Of a stretch of 64,000 bases of DNA, positions 48,175 through 57,263 are shown in pieces. The DNA comes from Bifidobacterium saimiriisciurei (GTDB taxonomy: Bacteria; Actinomycetota; Actinomycetes; Actinomycetales; Bifidobacteriaceae), in NCBI RefSeq assembly GCF_010667655.1, contig NZ_WHZU01000004.1, positions 1-64,000 of the forward strand. Direction: 5' to 3'. Numbering within the stretch: the stretch's first letter is position 1; every line of letters begins with the position of its first letter. The notes under the pieces were generated by a model that ran no database searches, was not told the DNA's origin, and worked only from the letters and a program-made list of their open reading frames with translations. Both the position numbers and the translations under genes were made by a program.

Positions 48175-49644
48175 TCAGCGCATATGCAGCGGCCGGCCGT
48201 CCGCCTTGAGCAGCGCCTCTCCCAATGCCTCGCCGAACGTGGGATGCGGATGGATCAGGCGTGCCGCACGGCTGAGAGGCACCGCGTTGCCGACGAGCTG
48301 CTCGGCCTCGCCCGCCAGCTCGTTGACCTCCGGTCCGACCATGTGCACGCCGACGATGACGTGGCGCGACTCGGGCTCGTCGGCCGGCACCGCGCCGATT
48401 ACCGTGACCGATCCGTTCTCGCCGGTCATCAGCGTGCGGGCGTTGCCCATCATCGGATATATGGTCTCGGTCACGTCGTCATAGCGGTCGTCGGCCTGGG
48501 CCTGCGTGCGGGTCAGGCCCACGGCCGCGGCCTCGGGGGAGGAGAACACCACGCGCGGAATCGTCTCCTCGCGCACGGGTTCGGGGTCGAGGCCCGCGAT
48601 GGCCTCCGCCACGACGATGCCCTGTTCGAATGCGCGGTGGGCGAGCTGATAGCCGCCGGTGATGTCGCCGACCGCCCATATATCTGCCAGGTTCGTGCGA
48701 CCGAGCCCGTCCACGCGAACGTATCCCGAATCATCGCGGGCCAGGCCAAGGGAATCGAACCATGGGGCGTCCGTGTTGGGGTCGCGGCCTATCGCGACCA
48801 GCACGATCTGCGCGGCCGCGGTCCTTTCCTCGTCCGTCCTGTCGGCGTCGACCCGGTAATGCACCGCGGCGCCGAGGTTCACGCCGGTGTCGATGCCGGT
48901 CACCGAGGCCTTGGTGACCACGTCGATGCCGCGGCGCTTGAGCTCGCGCGTCATCGTGGCGCTGGTGCGGCGGTCCCAGTTCGACAGCACGCCGTTTTTG
49001 CGGGCCAGCAATGTGACGTGGCTGCCGGCGGCGTTCCACAGCGAGGCGAACTCCAGGGCGATGGCCCCCGATCCGATGATGATGACGTCGTTCGGGAACT
49101 CGTTGAGCTCCAATGCGGTGTCGGAGTTGATGACGCTCTGGGAGAAGGGGATGCCGGGCAACGGACGGGGCCGCGAGCCGGTGGCCACGACCACGTGACG
49201 GGCGAGCAGGGTCCGGGATTCGCCTTCCCCGCCGGACCGCAATGTGACGTCGACGGCGTATGCGGCGGCATCGTCTTCCCCGCCGTTCGCGCGGGCGACG
49301 CCGCGCACCTCGCCATGGACCATCTCGACGCCGCGGAAGCGAAGCAGGCCGGAAAGCCCCTCGACGACGGTGTGCACCGTGCCCCGGCGGTAGTCGCGCA
49401 GCGCGCCGAAATCGATGCCGTTGACCGACATGTCGATGCCGTAGCGCGAGGCGTGACGGCCGGTCTCGACGCTGCGCGCAGCGGTGATGAGCGCTTTCGT
49501 GGGAATGCACCCGCGATTCAGGCAGGTGCCGCCCGGCCTCTCGTCCCTTTCGACGAGCGCGACCTTCAATCCCAGTTCGGCGGCGCGCAGGGCGGCGGAA
49601 TATCCGCCGGGCCCCGCGCCCACGATGACGACGTCATAATCCAT
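48175..49644 (-). CDS. lpd: Dihydrolipoyl dehydrogenase (class I flavoprotein disulfide reductase)
   Basis: This 489-residue flavoenzyme has the FAD-binding GAGPGGYSAALRAAE, the redox-active disulfide in GGTCLNRGCIPTK, the NAD-binding IIGSGAIALEFASLW, a second FAD motif WAVGDITGGYQLAH and the C-terminal catalytic HPHPTFGEALGEA. It reoxidises dihydrolipoamide with NAD+; bifidobacteria lack a full pyruvate dehydrogenase, so its partner here is uncertain (glycine cleavage or a redox role). GAGGAG supports the start at 49644; an in-frame ATG at 49674 adds ten residues and also has a G-rich site. Confidence 0.92.
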   Translation of the reverse strand: MDYDVVIVGAGPGGYSAALRAAELGLKVALVERDERPGGTCLNRGCIPTKALITAARSVETGRHASRYGIDMSVNGIDFGALRDYRRGTVHTVVEGLSGLLRFRGVEMVHGEVRGVARANGGEDDAAAYAVDVTLRSGGEGESRTLLARHVVVATGSRPRPLPGIPFSQSVINSDTALELNEFPNDVIIIGSGAIALEFASLWNAAGSHVTLLARKNGVLSNWDRRTSATMTRELKRRGIDVVTKASVTGIDTGVNLGAAVHYRVDADRTDEERTAAAQIVLVAIGRDPNTDAPWFDSLGLARDDSGYVRVDGLGRTNLADIWAVGDITGGYQLAHRAFEQGIVVAEAIAGLDPEPVREETIPRVVFSSPEAAAVGLTRTQAQADDRYDDVTETIYPMMGNARTLMTGENGSVTVIGAVPADEPESRHVIVGVHMVGPEVNELAGEAEQLVGNAVPLSRAARLIHPHPTFGEALGEALLKADGRPLHMR

Positions 49645-49765
49645 CGCGTTCTCCTCGGCAGTGATGCCCGTCATGATGGAACCCCCTTATTCGAATGTAT
49701 TCGAATGTATATGTATTGATATGGTCGTGAACGAATGACGCCTGATGACGTCCGGTCATGAAAAA

Positions 49766-49802
49766 ACGCCGATACCCAGCATAATTCGCCGGGCATCGGC
49801 GT
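49766..49802 (-). terminator. Terminator of the DUF3043 gene
   Basis: AACGCCGATACCCAGC pairs with GCCGGGCATCGGCGTT with two mismatches around a 5-7 base loop, and six T residues follow on the minus strand. Confidence 0.88.
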
Positions 49803-49825
49803 TCTCGCTCATACGCTCCGTTTCA

Positions 49826-50443
49826 TCATTCCGGCCACACGCCGCGCTTCTGGTTGCGCGGGCGGGGCAGACGCCAGCGACGCATCTGCATGGAACGCGA
49901 CCAGGCGTAGCTGGCCGAACGCGTGCCCTTGGCCACGGACTTCTCGCCGTACTTGGCGATGAGCTTCTTCTTCAGGCCATGCCACATGATGGCGATGTCA
50001 ATGATCGCCGCGAAGAAGTAGGCGTACATCACCAGCATGAGCAGCCACGTGATCTGCGGGTTCGTCGACGTGATGAACATCGAGGCGACCAGCATGATGA
50101 TGACGAACGGCATCATGAACTCGGCCAGGTTCCAGCGGGCGTCAACATAATCGCGGATGTAGATGCGGTAGTCGATGCGCTCCGACTTCGGCATATGGGC
50201 CAGGTCGCCGCTCTTCATGGCGGCGTACTCCGAATCCTGCTTCTCACGCAGCTTCGCCTTGGCGACCTTGTTGCTGGCCTTGCGGTCCTTCGGCACCAGC
50301 GGACGGATCTTCGCCGCCTGCGCGTCCTTCATCTTCGGGGTCGGACGGTTCTTCTTGCCGTTATTCGGCTTCGTCTCGGCCGCGGCGGGGGATTCCTCGC
50401 TCTTTTCCTTGTCTTCTGAACGTTTGAAGGGGTTCCATGTCAT
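49826..50443 (-). CDS. DUF3043-family membrane protein
   Basis: This 205-residue protein matches actinobacterial DUF3043. A Lys/Glu/Pro-rich N-terminus is followed by KIRPLVPKDRKASNKVAKAK, then AHMPKSERIDYRIYIRDYVD and two adjacent helices (FMMPFVIIMLVASMFI and ITWLLMLVMYAYFFAAIIDI), and a basic C-terminus. Function is unknown. It is divergent from the dipeptidase gene with a 75-base gap, so both promoters lie there. It is conserved in bifidobacterial chromosomes. Confidence 0.88.
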   Translation of the reverse strand: MTWNPFKRSEDKEKSEESPAAAETKPNNGKKNRPTPKMKDAQAAKIRPLVPKDRKASNKVAKAKLREKQDSEYAAMKSGDLAHMPKSERIDYRIYIRDYVDARWNLAEFMMPFVIIMLVASMFITSTNPQITWLLMLVMYAYFFAAIIDIAIMWHGLKKKLIAKYGEKSVAKGTRSASYAWSRSMQMRRWRLPRPRNQKRGVWPE

Positions 50444-50518
50444 GCGAACAGGTTACGGTGACGCCTAGACTCATTCGGCTTGATTGCCAATGCCGAACAC
50501 CTATCGAAGGAGGTTGCA

Positions 50519-51889
50519 ATGACGGACATCACCGTGGAGGAGCTCCGCGCGCGCATCGACGACGACTGGAAGCGCGTGGTGGCCGCGCTGAGCGACAAGA
50601 TCGCGCTCGGATCGGTCTCCGCCAAGGGCATCACCGGCGAGCACATGAAGCGCTCCGCCGAATTCGTGGCCGACCTGCTGCGCAAGGAGGGCGTCGACGC
50701 CCGCGTCGTGCAGTCCACGAACCCCGACGGCACACCCGGCGCATGGGAGGTCGTCGGCTCCCGCATCGTGAACCCCGAAGCCCCGACCGTGCTGCTGTAC
50801 GCCCACCACGACGTGCAGCCCGTGCCCGACCCGGCCGAATGGGAGACCGAACCGTTCGTCGCCACCACCAAGGACGACGGCCGACTCTACGGCCGCGGCG
50901 CAGCCGACGACGGCGGCGGCATCGCCATCCACTCCGGCGCCCTGCACGCGCTCGGCGACGACCTCGGCGTGAACATCAAGGTGTTCATCGAAGGCGAGGA
51001 GGAGATGGGCTCGCCCAGCTTCATCCCGTTCATCGAGGCCCACAGGGACGAATTCGACTCCGACGTGATCATCGTGGCCGATTCGGGCAACTGGTCCGCC
51101 GAAATCCCCTCGCTCACCACGTCGCTGCGCGGCAACACCTGCGTGGACGTGACCGTGCGCGTGCTCGGACATCCCGTGCACTCCGGCCAGTTCGGCGGCC
51201 CGATCCTCGACGCCAACACGCTCGCCTCCATGCTCATCGCCTCCATGTACGACGAGAACGGCAGCCTCGTGGTGCCCGGCGTCGCCTCCGAGGAGCCCAT
51301 CGGCGGCCTGCAGCGCGATCTCGACGAGGCCTCGCTGCGCGCCGACGCCGCCATCGTGGACGGCTACCGTCTCGCCGGCACCGACTCGCTCGCCTCCCGA
51401 CTGTGGACCAAGCCCTCCGTCACCGTCATCGGCTTCGACGCCCACCCGGTCGACGGCTCCTTCAACGTGATCGCCGACTCCGCACGGTTCCGCCTCTCCA
51501 TGCGCACCTCGCCCAACCAGAAGCCGGCCGAGGCGCAGCAGGCGCTCGCCGACTTCCTCGTCGCCCACGCGCCGTTCGGCGCCGAAGTGAGCGTCGAACC
51601 ATTGGAGAACGGCCAGGGCTGGGCCATGGACCCGGACAGCACCGTCGTGAAGGACGCCGAGGAGGCGCTCGCCGAGGCGTTCGAGACCGAGCCGGCCAAC
51701 AAGGGCGAGGGCGGATCCATCCCGTTCATCCCCGAACTGCAGCGCATCTTCCCCGGCGCCCAGGTGCTCGTCACCGGCCCCGAGGACCCGAAGGCCAATG
51801 CGCACAGCCCCAACGAGTCCATCGACCTGCCGAGCCTGAGGAAGAACATCCTCGCCGAGGCACTCATCCTCGCCAAGCTCGCGAAGTAG
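50519..51889 (+). CDS. M20 family dipeptidase
   Basis: This 456-residue metallopeptidase has the M20 residues: YAHHDVQPVP with the first zinc His and Asp, GRGAADDGGG with the bridging Asp, and EGEEEMGSPSF with the catalytic Glu and a zinc Glu. A dimerisation lid domain begins near residue 200 (GHPVHSGQFGGPILDA), and GEGGSIPFIPEL with AHSPNESIDL near the C-terminus completes the site. It cleaves dipeptides such as carnosine-type or general Xaa-Xaa substrates. AAGGAGGTTGCA before the ATG at 50519 sets the start. No signal peptide is seen, so it acts in the cytoplasm. Confidence 0.92.
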   Translation: MTDITVEELRARIDDDWKRVVAALSDKIALGSVSAKGITGEHMKRSAEFVADLLRKEGVDARVVQSTNPDGTPGAWEVVGSRIVNPEAPTVLLYAHHDVQPVPDPAEWETEPFVATTKDDGRLYGRGAADDGGGIAIHSGALHALGDDLGVNIKVFIEGEEEMGSPSFIPFIEAHRDEFDSDVIIVADSGNWSAEIPSLTTSLRGNTCVDVTVRVLGHPVHSGQFGGPILDANTLASMLIASMYDENGSLVVPGVASEEPIGGLQRDLDEASLRADAAIVDGYRLAGTDSLASRLWTKPSVTVIGFDAHPVDGSFNVIADSARFRLSMRTSPNQKPAEAQQALADFLVAHAPFGAEVSVEPLENGQGWAMDPDSTVVKDAEEALAEAFETEPANKGEGGSIPFIPELQRIFPGAQVLVTGPEDPKANAHSPNESIDLPSLRKNILAEALILAKLAK

Positions 51890-51913
51890 GTTCCGGCCGG
51901 CTCCATCGCGGTC

Positions 51914-52714
51914 CTAGCGCATCACCAGGCCGCCGTCGGCGTGCAGGGTCTGGCCGGTGATGAACGCGGCGTCGTCGCCGGCCAGCATCACCACGGCCCC
52001 GGCGATGTCGTCGGCGGTGGCGAGACGTCCCAGCGGCGTCATCGCCACGATGCGCTCGCGCACGTCCTCCGTGGTGGCGCGGCTCGAATCCGTGCCGACG
52101 GTGAGCCCCGCCGCCACGGCGTTCACGCGGATGCCCCACTTGCCCAGCTCCTGGGCGAGCGAACGGGTGAATCCCACGAGCGACCCCTTTGCCGCCGTGT
52201 AATCGTGGTATGGCACGATCGGCGCGTCGACGAGGTTGCTCGACACGTTGACTATCGCGCCGCCGGCCTGCCTGCGCATCCGCGGCAGGCAGGCGGCGCA
52301 TGTGTTGTAGGCGCCGCGCAGGCAGCCGTCGATCTGCTCGCGGTAGTCGTCCCACGAAATGCCGTCGAACGTGCGGCGCTGGCGCGGGTCGAACGAATAA
52401 TGGCTCAGCGCGTTGTTGACGAGGATGTCCACGCCGCCGAACGTCTCCTCGGTGAACGCCGCCAGCGCACGGACCTGCTCCTCGTCGCGCACATCCGCCC
52501 TGAACACGGCCACGCGGCCTTCGGCGCCGGTCTCCCGTTCGATGGCCGTGGCCGTGGCGAGGGCGCGCTCGTCGTTGCTCAGATAGTCGATGACCACGGC
52601 CGCGCCGAGCTCGGCGAACCGTCTGGCGATGGCCGCGCCGATGCCACGGCTTGCGCCGGTGACGATCGCCGCCTTGCCGGCGAGGGGCAGGGTCGGGGAT
52701 GATGCTGTTGTCAT
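51914..52714 (-). CDS. SDR-family oxidoreductase (FabG-like)
   Basis: This 266-residue classical short-chain dehydrogenase has the cofactor motif TGASRGIGAAIARRF, NNALSH in place of NNAG, catalytic Ser in VNVSSN and Tyr-Lys in YHDYTAAKGS, and the C-terminal DAAFITGQTLHADGG typical of 3-oxoacyl-ACP reductases. It lies 26 bases after the LuxC-like gene and is the third gene of that operon, so it may reduce or modify the acyl, aldehyde or keto product of the LuxE/LuxC pair. The substrate cannot be told from sequence. Confidence 0.88.
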   Translation of the reverse strand: MTTASSPTLPLAGKAAIVTGASRGIGAAIARRFAELGAAVVIDYLSNDERALATATAIERETGAEGRVAVFRADVRDEEQVRALAAFTEETFGGVDILVNNALSHYSFDPRQRRTFDGISWDDYREQIDGCLRGAYNTCAACLPRMRRQAGGAIVNVSSNLVDAPIVPYHDYTAAKGSLVGFTRSLAQELGKWGIRVNAVAAGLTVGTDSSRATTEDVRERIVAMTPLGRLATADDIAGAVVMLAGDDAAFITGQTLHADGGLVMR

Positions 52715-52740
52715 GATGATGCTCCCGAAATGTATCGTTG

Positions 52741-54279
52741 TTATTCGAAGTCGTCGTCGAAGGAGTCGGCGAACCGGTCGGTGCCGCGTTCCACGTCCAC
52801 CGCACGCACCAGGTCGAGCAGGTTGAATCCGCCGTCATGATGCCATCCCGACTTGGCGCGGTTCATTTCACCGACCGGGCATATGCGGTCGATGCCTAGT
52901 TCTCCCACCCGCTGCGCCAGCGGGAACAGCCGCGTGCTGTCCACGGCCACGCCGCACGACTGGAGCCATTGGCGGTACGGTGCCATCACCGGCAGGGCAT
53001 CGGCGAGATCATCGACCGCCACCACGGTGATGGTGCGGTTCAACGGGGAGGCCGGCGTGGGCAATGACGCCGCATCCGGGTAGTGCAGCACCGTCCAGTC
53101 GGTGCCATTCGGCGACGCGATGACGAACGGTCCGGAACCGTCGTCGGCCATGCCCGTGCCGGGGCCGCCGGCGAACAGCGACATCATCTCCACGGAGGAG
53201 CGCACGCGCCGGATGGCCAGCGACTCCTCCTGCGTGGGCGTGGACCGCGGGTACTTGCGCTGCTGGGACTCCAATTCATGGGCCAGCAGCTCGGCCGTCT
53301 CATGCGGAGCCAGCACGCCGCCACGTTCCACGAACACCGTCTGCGCGGCCAGACAGCTTTGCTGGTCGTACGTGGCCACATCCACCGCCATGCGATGAAT
53401 CGTGGACTCGTAGCAATCCGCACGCAGCGACTCCCGGCCGACAAGCGAGAACCCGATGCGCGCACCATAGCTGAGGAACGGCTTGCCCTCCGCCACCTTC
53501 GGACGCAGCAGCTCCGTCGTATGCGAGGAACCATAGACGATGACCGCGTTCGCCTCCCCGATGGCAGCGTCCTCCAACGGCTGCGTCCCGCCCTTCCACG
53601 GCACCACGGCGATCGCATCCGCCAGTTCGGGGTCGACCTCGCGAATCGACTTCGCGAACAGCACCGGCATCAGCGGCTCGTCGAACGACGACTTGCCGAC
53701 GATACCGCTTTTGACCAGCAGGCCCATCGTCATGCTCCACACCGGAATCCCCGGCACGTTGCTTGAAAACACGTGGAACGAGAGGTCCGGACCATACAGT
53801 CGCGTATAGCCGCCGGACCTGTTCGGACGGTACTCGTCCAGCATCTGCGGACACGGCAGGTCGTCGTCCACGAACCTCAGCAGCTCGCGACGACGGAACA
53901 TGCGCATATAGCGTTTGAGCTCGATCCGCGTCATATCCGCGTCGTAGCCGGTGATCGCCGGGACCAGCCGTTCGGCAAGACGACGCAGCGGATAATCGGG
54001 GTCCGTCCACAGTTCCACGGCCTTCGCCAACACGTCGATGATGTCGTTCACGGGCATGGAAGCAAGACAATCATTGCGGTTCTTCCGAACGTCATCGCAC
54101 AACGCATGAATCACATCGGCGTCAAGACGCGGATACCGCAGCGACACAGGTCCATCGGGCGTCGTGATTTCGCGTGTATCGAACGCAGTAAACGAAAAAC
54201 CGGCCGGAGCATGGAAGACATCGACGATATCGGCGTTATCGACGACATTGCCGCCAACGGAGACGCCGTCGCCGCTCAT
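52741..54279 (-). CDS. LuxC-like acyl-CoA/acyl-protein reductase
   Basis: This 512-residue protein resembles LuxC, the NADPH-dependent reductase that turns an activated acyl group into an aldehyde. Recognised parts are FHVFSSNVPGIPVWSMTMGL, LVKSGIVGKSSFDEPLMPVL, YGSSHTTELLRP and the active-site cysteine region YDQQSCLAAQTVFVERGGV. The ATG at 54279 overlaps the stop of the LuxE-like gene in an ATGA, so the start is well supported; the longer frame upstream is a shadow. No luxA or luxB luciferase gene lies in the window. The natural acyl substrate is unknown. Confidence 0.85.
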   Translation of the reverse strand: MSGDGVSVGGNVVDNADIVDVFHAPAGFSFTAFDTREITTPDGPVSLRYPRLDADVIHALCDDVRKNRNDCLASMPVNDIIDVLAKAVELWTDPDYPLRRLAERLVPAITGYDADMTRIELKRYMRMFRRRELLRFVDDDLPCPQMLDEYRPNRSGGYTRLYGPDLSFHVFSSNVPGIPVWSMTMGLLVKSGIVGKSSFDEPLMPVLFAKSIREVDPELADAIAVVPWKGGTQPLEDAAIGEANAVIVYGSSHTTELLRPKVAEGKPFLSYGARIGFSLVGRESLRADCYESTIHRMAVDVATYDQQSCLAAQTVFVERGGVLAPHETAELLAHELESQQRKYPRSTPTQEESLAIRRVRSSVEMMSLFAGGPGTGMADDGSGPFVIASPNGTDWTVLHYPDAASLPTPASPLNRTITVVAVDDLADALPVMAPYRQWLQSCGVAVDSTRLFPLAQRVGELGIDRICPVGEMNRAKSGWHHDGGFNLLDLVRAVDVERGTDRFADSFDDDFE

Positions 54280-55403
54280 GCGTTCGCCGCCATGACCTCG
54301 TCCACCGTGATGGAGCAGCCACGCGCCTCCGCGCCCTTCGCACGACCCAGCAGACGATAGCCATCCGCCGAGCGCACACCCAGATCCTCGGTGAGAATCG
54401 CCAGACACGAATTCCAGTTCGCAAGATCATAATGCGCGATCACACCGGTCTCGCCGTCGGCCACCGGCGTCAGCGTCTGCGGATCCAGCATGACCGAACG
54501 CACCCACGCCGGCGTGGCCTTCAGCGTATTGACCGAACCATCCGTGTAGTACGACAGCAGATTCTGATCGTAGATCTGCGAGCTCAGTTCCGTCATGCCG
54601 TACATGTTCACGCAGTGCGTGCGGTCCACGCCGAACACGTCGGCGAACATCGCATACATGTCATCCACGGTGATGCCCGTCTTCGTGCTCTTGAAACCGC
54701 CCGTATCGAACAGGCGGGAATCGTCCGGCAGAACGAACGTACGGCCCGACTCGCGCAGATGCTCCAGCAGATACCAGTACGCCGACGACGCGCCCATCAG
54801 CATCACCGGCACATCGTCCGTCACTGCCTGCTCGAGGAATCGTTCGATGCGATCGAACTCCAGTCCTTTCTCGTGGAAGAAGTAGTCACTGCCCTCGGCG
54901 CCGCACTGCTCAAGCGCGCGCGTCAGATACCGCGACAGCGACGAATGCTCGTTCATATCCCACGCCGGCGAGATCACGCCGATGCGGATGCGCTCGCGGT
55001 CGGGCAGGATGAAATGACGGAACGGGCCGATCATCGACGCATCCCAGACCTCGAGGTCGGGATGGAAATTGCGGCCCTTCTGACCGGGGCGCGTGGTGCC
55101 GCTCGTCGTGAACACGGCCTCGCAGTCGGCCTCCGGCGTGGACGTGAGCGTGAGCATCTTGAAGCCGTCCACCGGCATCGGCGGAATCGACGACCAGCTG
55201 TCGAGCGTCGGCGGCGTCACGCGCTTCGACGTGCAGTAGGCGCGGTACGGCGCGTTGTTGGCGAACTGGAAGGCGAAGATCAGGCGGGCGAGCCTGTCGA
55301 ACGCCTCGTCGGGAACCTGATTGCAGCCGTAACGATTGATGAAATCCAAAACCGCCTGCTTGACGGTTTCACGGGTGGGGGAGACGACTGGCTGTATGGG
55401 CAT
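54276..55403 (-). CDS. LuxE-like acyl-protein synthetase
   Basis: This 375-residue adenylate-forming enzyme matches LuxE, which activates a fatty acid as acyl-AMP and passes it to a cysteine for delivery to LuxC. Visible motifs are FTTSGTTRPGQKGRN (the nucleotide-binding loop), FILPDRERIRIGVISPAWDM, NMYGMTELSSQIYD and GETGVIAHYDLAN. GGAAAGGACCC precedes the ATG. It is first in a leftward operon with LuxC-like and SDR genes, with translational overlap. The pairing indicates a working acyl-reducing complex used for something other than light. Confidence 0.87.
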   Translation of the reverse strand: MPIQPVVSPTRETVKQAVLDFINRYGCNQVPDEAFDRLARLIFAFQFANNAPYRAYCTSKRVTPPTLDSWSSIPPMPVDGFKMLTLTSTPEADCEAVFTTSGTTRPGQKGRNFHPDLEVWDASMIGPFRHFILPDRERIRIGVISPAWDMNEHSSLSRYLTRALEQCGAEGSDYFFHEKGLEFDRIERFLEQAVTDDVPVMLMGASSAYWYLLEHLRESGRTFVLPDDSRLFDTGGFKSTKTGITVDDMYAMFADVFGVDRTHCVNMYGMTELSSQIYDQNLLSYYTDGSVNTLKATPAWVRSVMLDPQTLTPVADGETGVIAHYDLANWNSCLAILTEDLGVRSADGYRLLGRAKGAEARGCSITVDEVMAANA

Positions 55404-55445
55404 GATGGGTCCTTTCCTTGGGGGCTGCCGGGCCTGCTATACGGA

Positions 55446-55494
55446 CATATGGAACAGGCGCGAACGATGCTTCCGTCCGCGCCTGTTCCATATG
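55446..55494. terminator. 17-bp hairpin between the luxE-like and permease genes
   Basis: CATATGGAACAGGCGCG pairs perfectly with its complement at 55478-55494 around a 15-base loop. It lies 55 bases after the permease stop on the minus strand. There is no T run, but stem stability suggests a terminator that separates the permease from the LuxE operon. Confidence 0.6.
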
Positions 55495-55548
55495 CCTTGT
55501 GACATGGGATATCGGCTATCGTCTGATACCGATTCTAAATGGGTGAGA

Positions 55549-56901
55549 CTACTTGGTCTCGGCGCCGTCGCCGGCATCAGTCGTTTCGGCAGCCGCCTTG
55601 GCAGTGGTCTTGCCGGTTTTCCTGGCGACGAGATTCGGCAGGTCGATGAGCAGCAGCTTGAGGATGACCACGGCGAACGCACCGACGAGGATGCTGTTCG
55701 AGAAGAACACGTGTGCGCCGCCCTCGAGGCCGCTCAACGCGCTCGGCAGGGCGATGCCCAGCAGCAGCGACAGACCGATGACCACCTGATTGCGTTCGGT
55801 GGACTCCACCTTGCGCAGCGTGTTGAAGCCGGTGGAGATGAGGCTGGCCGCGGCCGGCAGGAAGATGCCGCCGATGACCGGTGAGGGGATGAGCGAAAGC
55901 ACGGCGCCGGCCTTGGGGATGAAGCCCAGCACCACGAAGATCACGCCGGCGATGATCACCGGCACGCGGGTGCGGGTCTTGCCCTCGTCCGTCACCTTGA
56001 GCAGCGCCACGTTCTGCGGGTAGGCGGTGGTGGTGAAGCCGCCGATCAGCGACGAGAGCGCCGAACCGGCCGCCTCGCCGGCCAGACCGTAACGCACCTG
56101 CTTGTTCTCCAGCTTCGTGCCCTGGATCTCCGTGGCGGCCTGGTAGACGCCCAGCGCCTCCATGACGGCCACCATGTAGGCGATGAAGAACGGCACGAAG
56201 ATGGCGGCATCGAACGTGAAGCCGCCGTACGGCATGAACGTGGGCAGGCCGATCCACGGCTTGGAGGCCACGCCGGAGAAGTCGGACAGGCCGAAGGCGA
56301 TGGCCAGGGCGGTGCCGGCCACGAGTGCGATCAGATACGAGAGCGAACGCCACAGACCCTTGCCGAACTGCGAGAGCACCACCACGAGCACGGTGGTGAG
56401 GATGGAGACGGCCAGCACCTTCGGATCGGCGAAGCCCTTGTCGCCGGGCGCTCCGCCGAGGAACTCGCTGAGCGTGAAGCCGGAGAGCGAGACGCCCACG
56501 AGGAAGATGATGACGCCGGAGACGATGGGCGCGAACAGGAACCGCAGGTTCTCGATGACGCGCGTGAGGCACAGCACCAGGAAGATCAGCGAGGCGATGA
56601 AGATGGACGTGCCGGCCGCGGCGAGCGAGCCCGCGGTGCCGGCGGCGATCATCAGCGCGTCGAACGCGGCCGACGGGCCCTGCACGATCGGCAGGCGGAC
56701 GAGCCTCGTGGCCTGCACGAGCGTGACCAGGCCGGAGATGATGAAGATGGCGTTGACCATGTTCGACGACAGCGCCAGCGGCAGGCCGATGGCCGCCGCG
56801 ACGAACACCGGATCGAGCCAGACGTTGGAGACGAGCACGTGCTGGAAGCCCAGCAGTATGTTCTTCGGGGTGAGTTTGGGGCTCAGTGATTGCTGAGTCA
56901 T
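55549..56901 (-). CDS. NCS2-family permease under TPP riboswitch control
   Basis: This 450-residue membrane protein fits the nucleobase:cation symporter-2 (xanthine/uracil) family, with about 14 hydrophobic segments and the conserved RLPIVQGPSAAFDALM near helix 3, plus GGFTTTAYPQNVALLKVT and GAVLSLIPSPVIGGIFLPAA. The leader carries a TPP riboswitch, so transport of a pyrimidine thiamine precursor (such as hydroxymethylpyrimidine) or a related compound is more likely than xanthine. GAGAGGAAG supports the ATG at 56901; the reading frame runs further upstream through the leader but has no better start. Confidence 0.82.
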   Translation of the reverse strand: MTQQSLSPKLTPKNILLGFQHVLVSNVWLDPVFVAAAIGLPLALSSNMVNAIFIISGLVTLVQATRLVRLPIVQGPSAAFDALMIAAGTAGSLAAAGTSIFIASLIFLVLCLTRVIENLRFLFAPIVSGVIIFLVGVSLSGFTLSEFLGGAPGDKGFADPKVLAVSILTTVLVVVLSQFGKGLWRSLSYLIALVAGTALAIAFGLSDFSGVASKPWIGLPTFMPYGGFTFDAAIFVPFFIAYMVAVMEALGVYQAATEIQGTKLENKQVRYGLAGEAAGSALSSLIGGFTTTAYPQNVALLKVTDEGKTRTRVPVIIAGVIFVVLGFIPKAGAVLSLIPSPVIGGIFLPAAASLISTGFNTLRKVESTERNQVVIGLSLLLGIALPSALSGLEGGAHVFFSNSILVGAFAVVILKLLLIDLPNLVARKTGKTTAKAAAETTDAGDGAETK

Positions 56902-57075
56902 GGAGTCTCTTCCTCTCGGTTTTCGGGCCCGCGCGGCGTCACGCATCGCGACGTATTGTGTTTGTCGCTTGCGCTGCGTGCGTTTCATTGGGGTGCCAAG
57001 AGGCCGAAGACCGGTGCCTTTCCTCGCATGTGTGGGCACACGAGACCGGCGTGCATGGGCCGGCATGATGCGGCG

Positions 57076-57162
57076 TGACATCCCTACGCAGGCATTATCC
57101 TGTTCAGGTCAACGGGTTCGGGCGGCGTTCCGCCCATCTCAGCCATGAAGGCACCCCCGTCA
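57076..57162 (-). promoter_or_regulatory. TPP riboswitch (thi box)
   Basis: On the minus strand the aptamer core is readable in order: TGACGGGGGTGCC opening P1/P2, GGCTGAGATGGGC, then GAACCCGTTGACCTGA and CAGGATAATGCCTGCGTAGG, closing with GATGTCA, which pairs with the opening TGAC. These are the conserved TPP-binding elements (CTGAGA and the CCTGATC-GGATAATGCC-CGTAGGGA region). It lies 174 bases before the NCS2 permease start, leaving room for an expression platform with GC-rich pairing segments near 57010-57060. Confidence 0.92.
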
Positions 57163-57263
57163 GTCCGTCCCACAGACGATACCGAAAACCCGCGCGCCAC
57201 GCAATAGTCGGCCACGGAATAATCGATGCCCAAAACCGTCCGCCGACATCGTCTCATCCACCG

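Noticed and set aside
55549..57162. Considered a purine riboswitch, because NCS2 proteins are often purine permeases.
   Set aside because: The conserved blocks match the TPP aptamer (CTGAGA, GGATAATGCC, CGTAGGGA), not the short purine aptamer.
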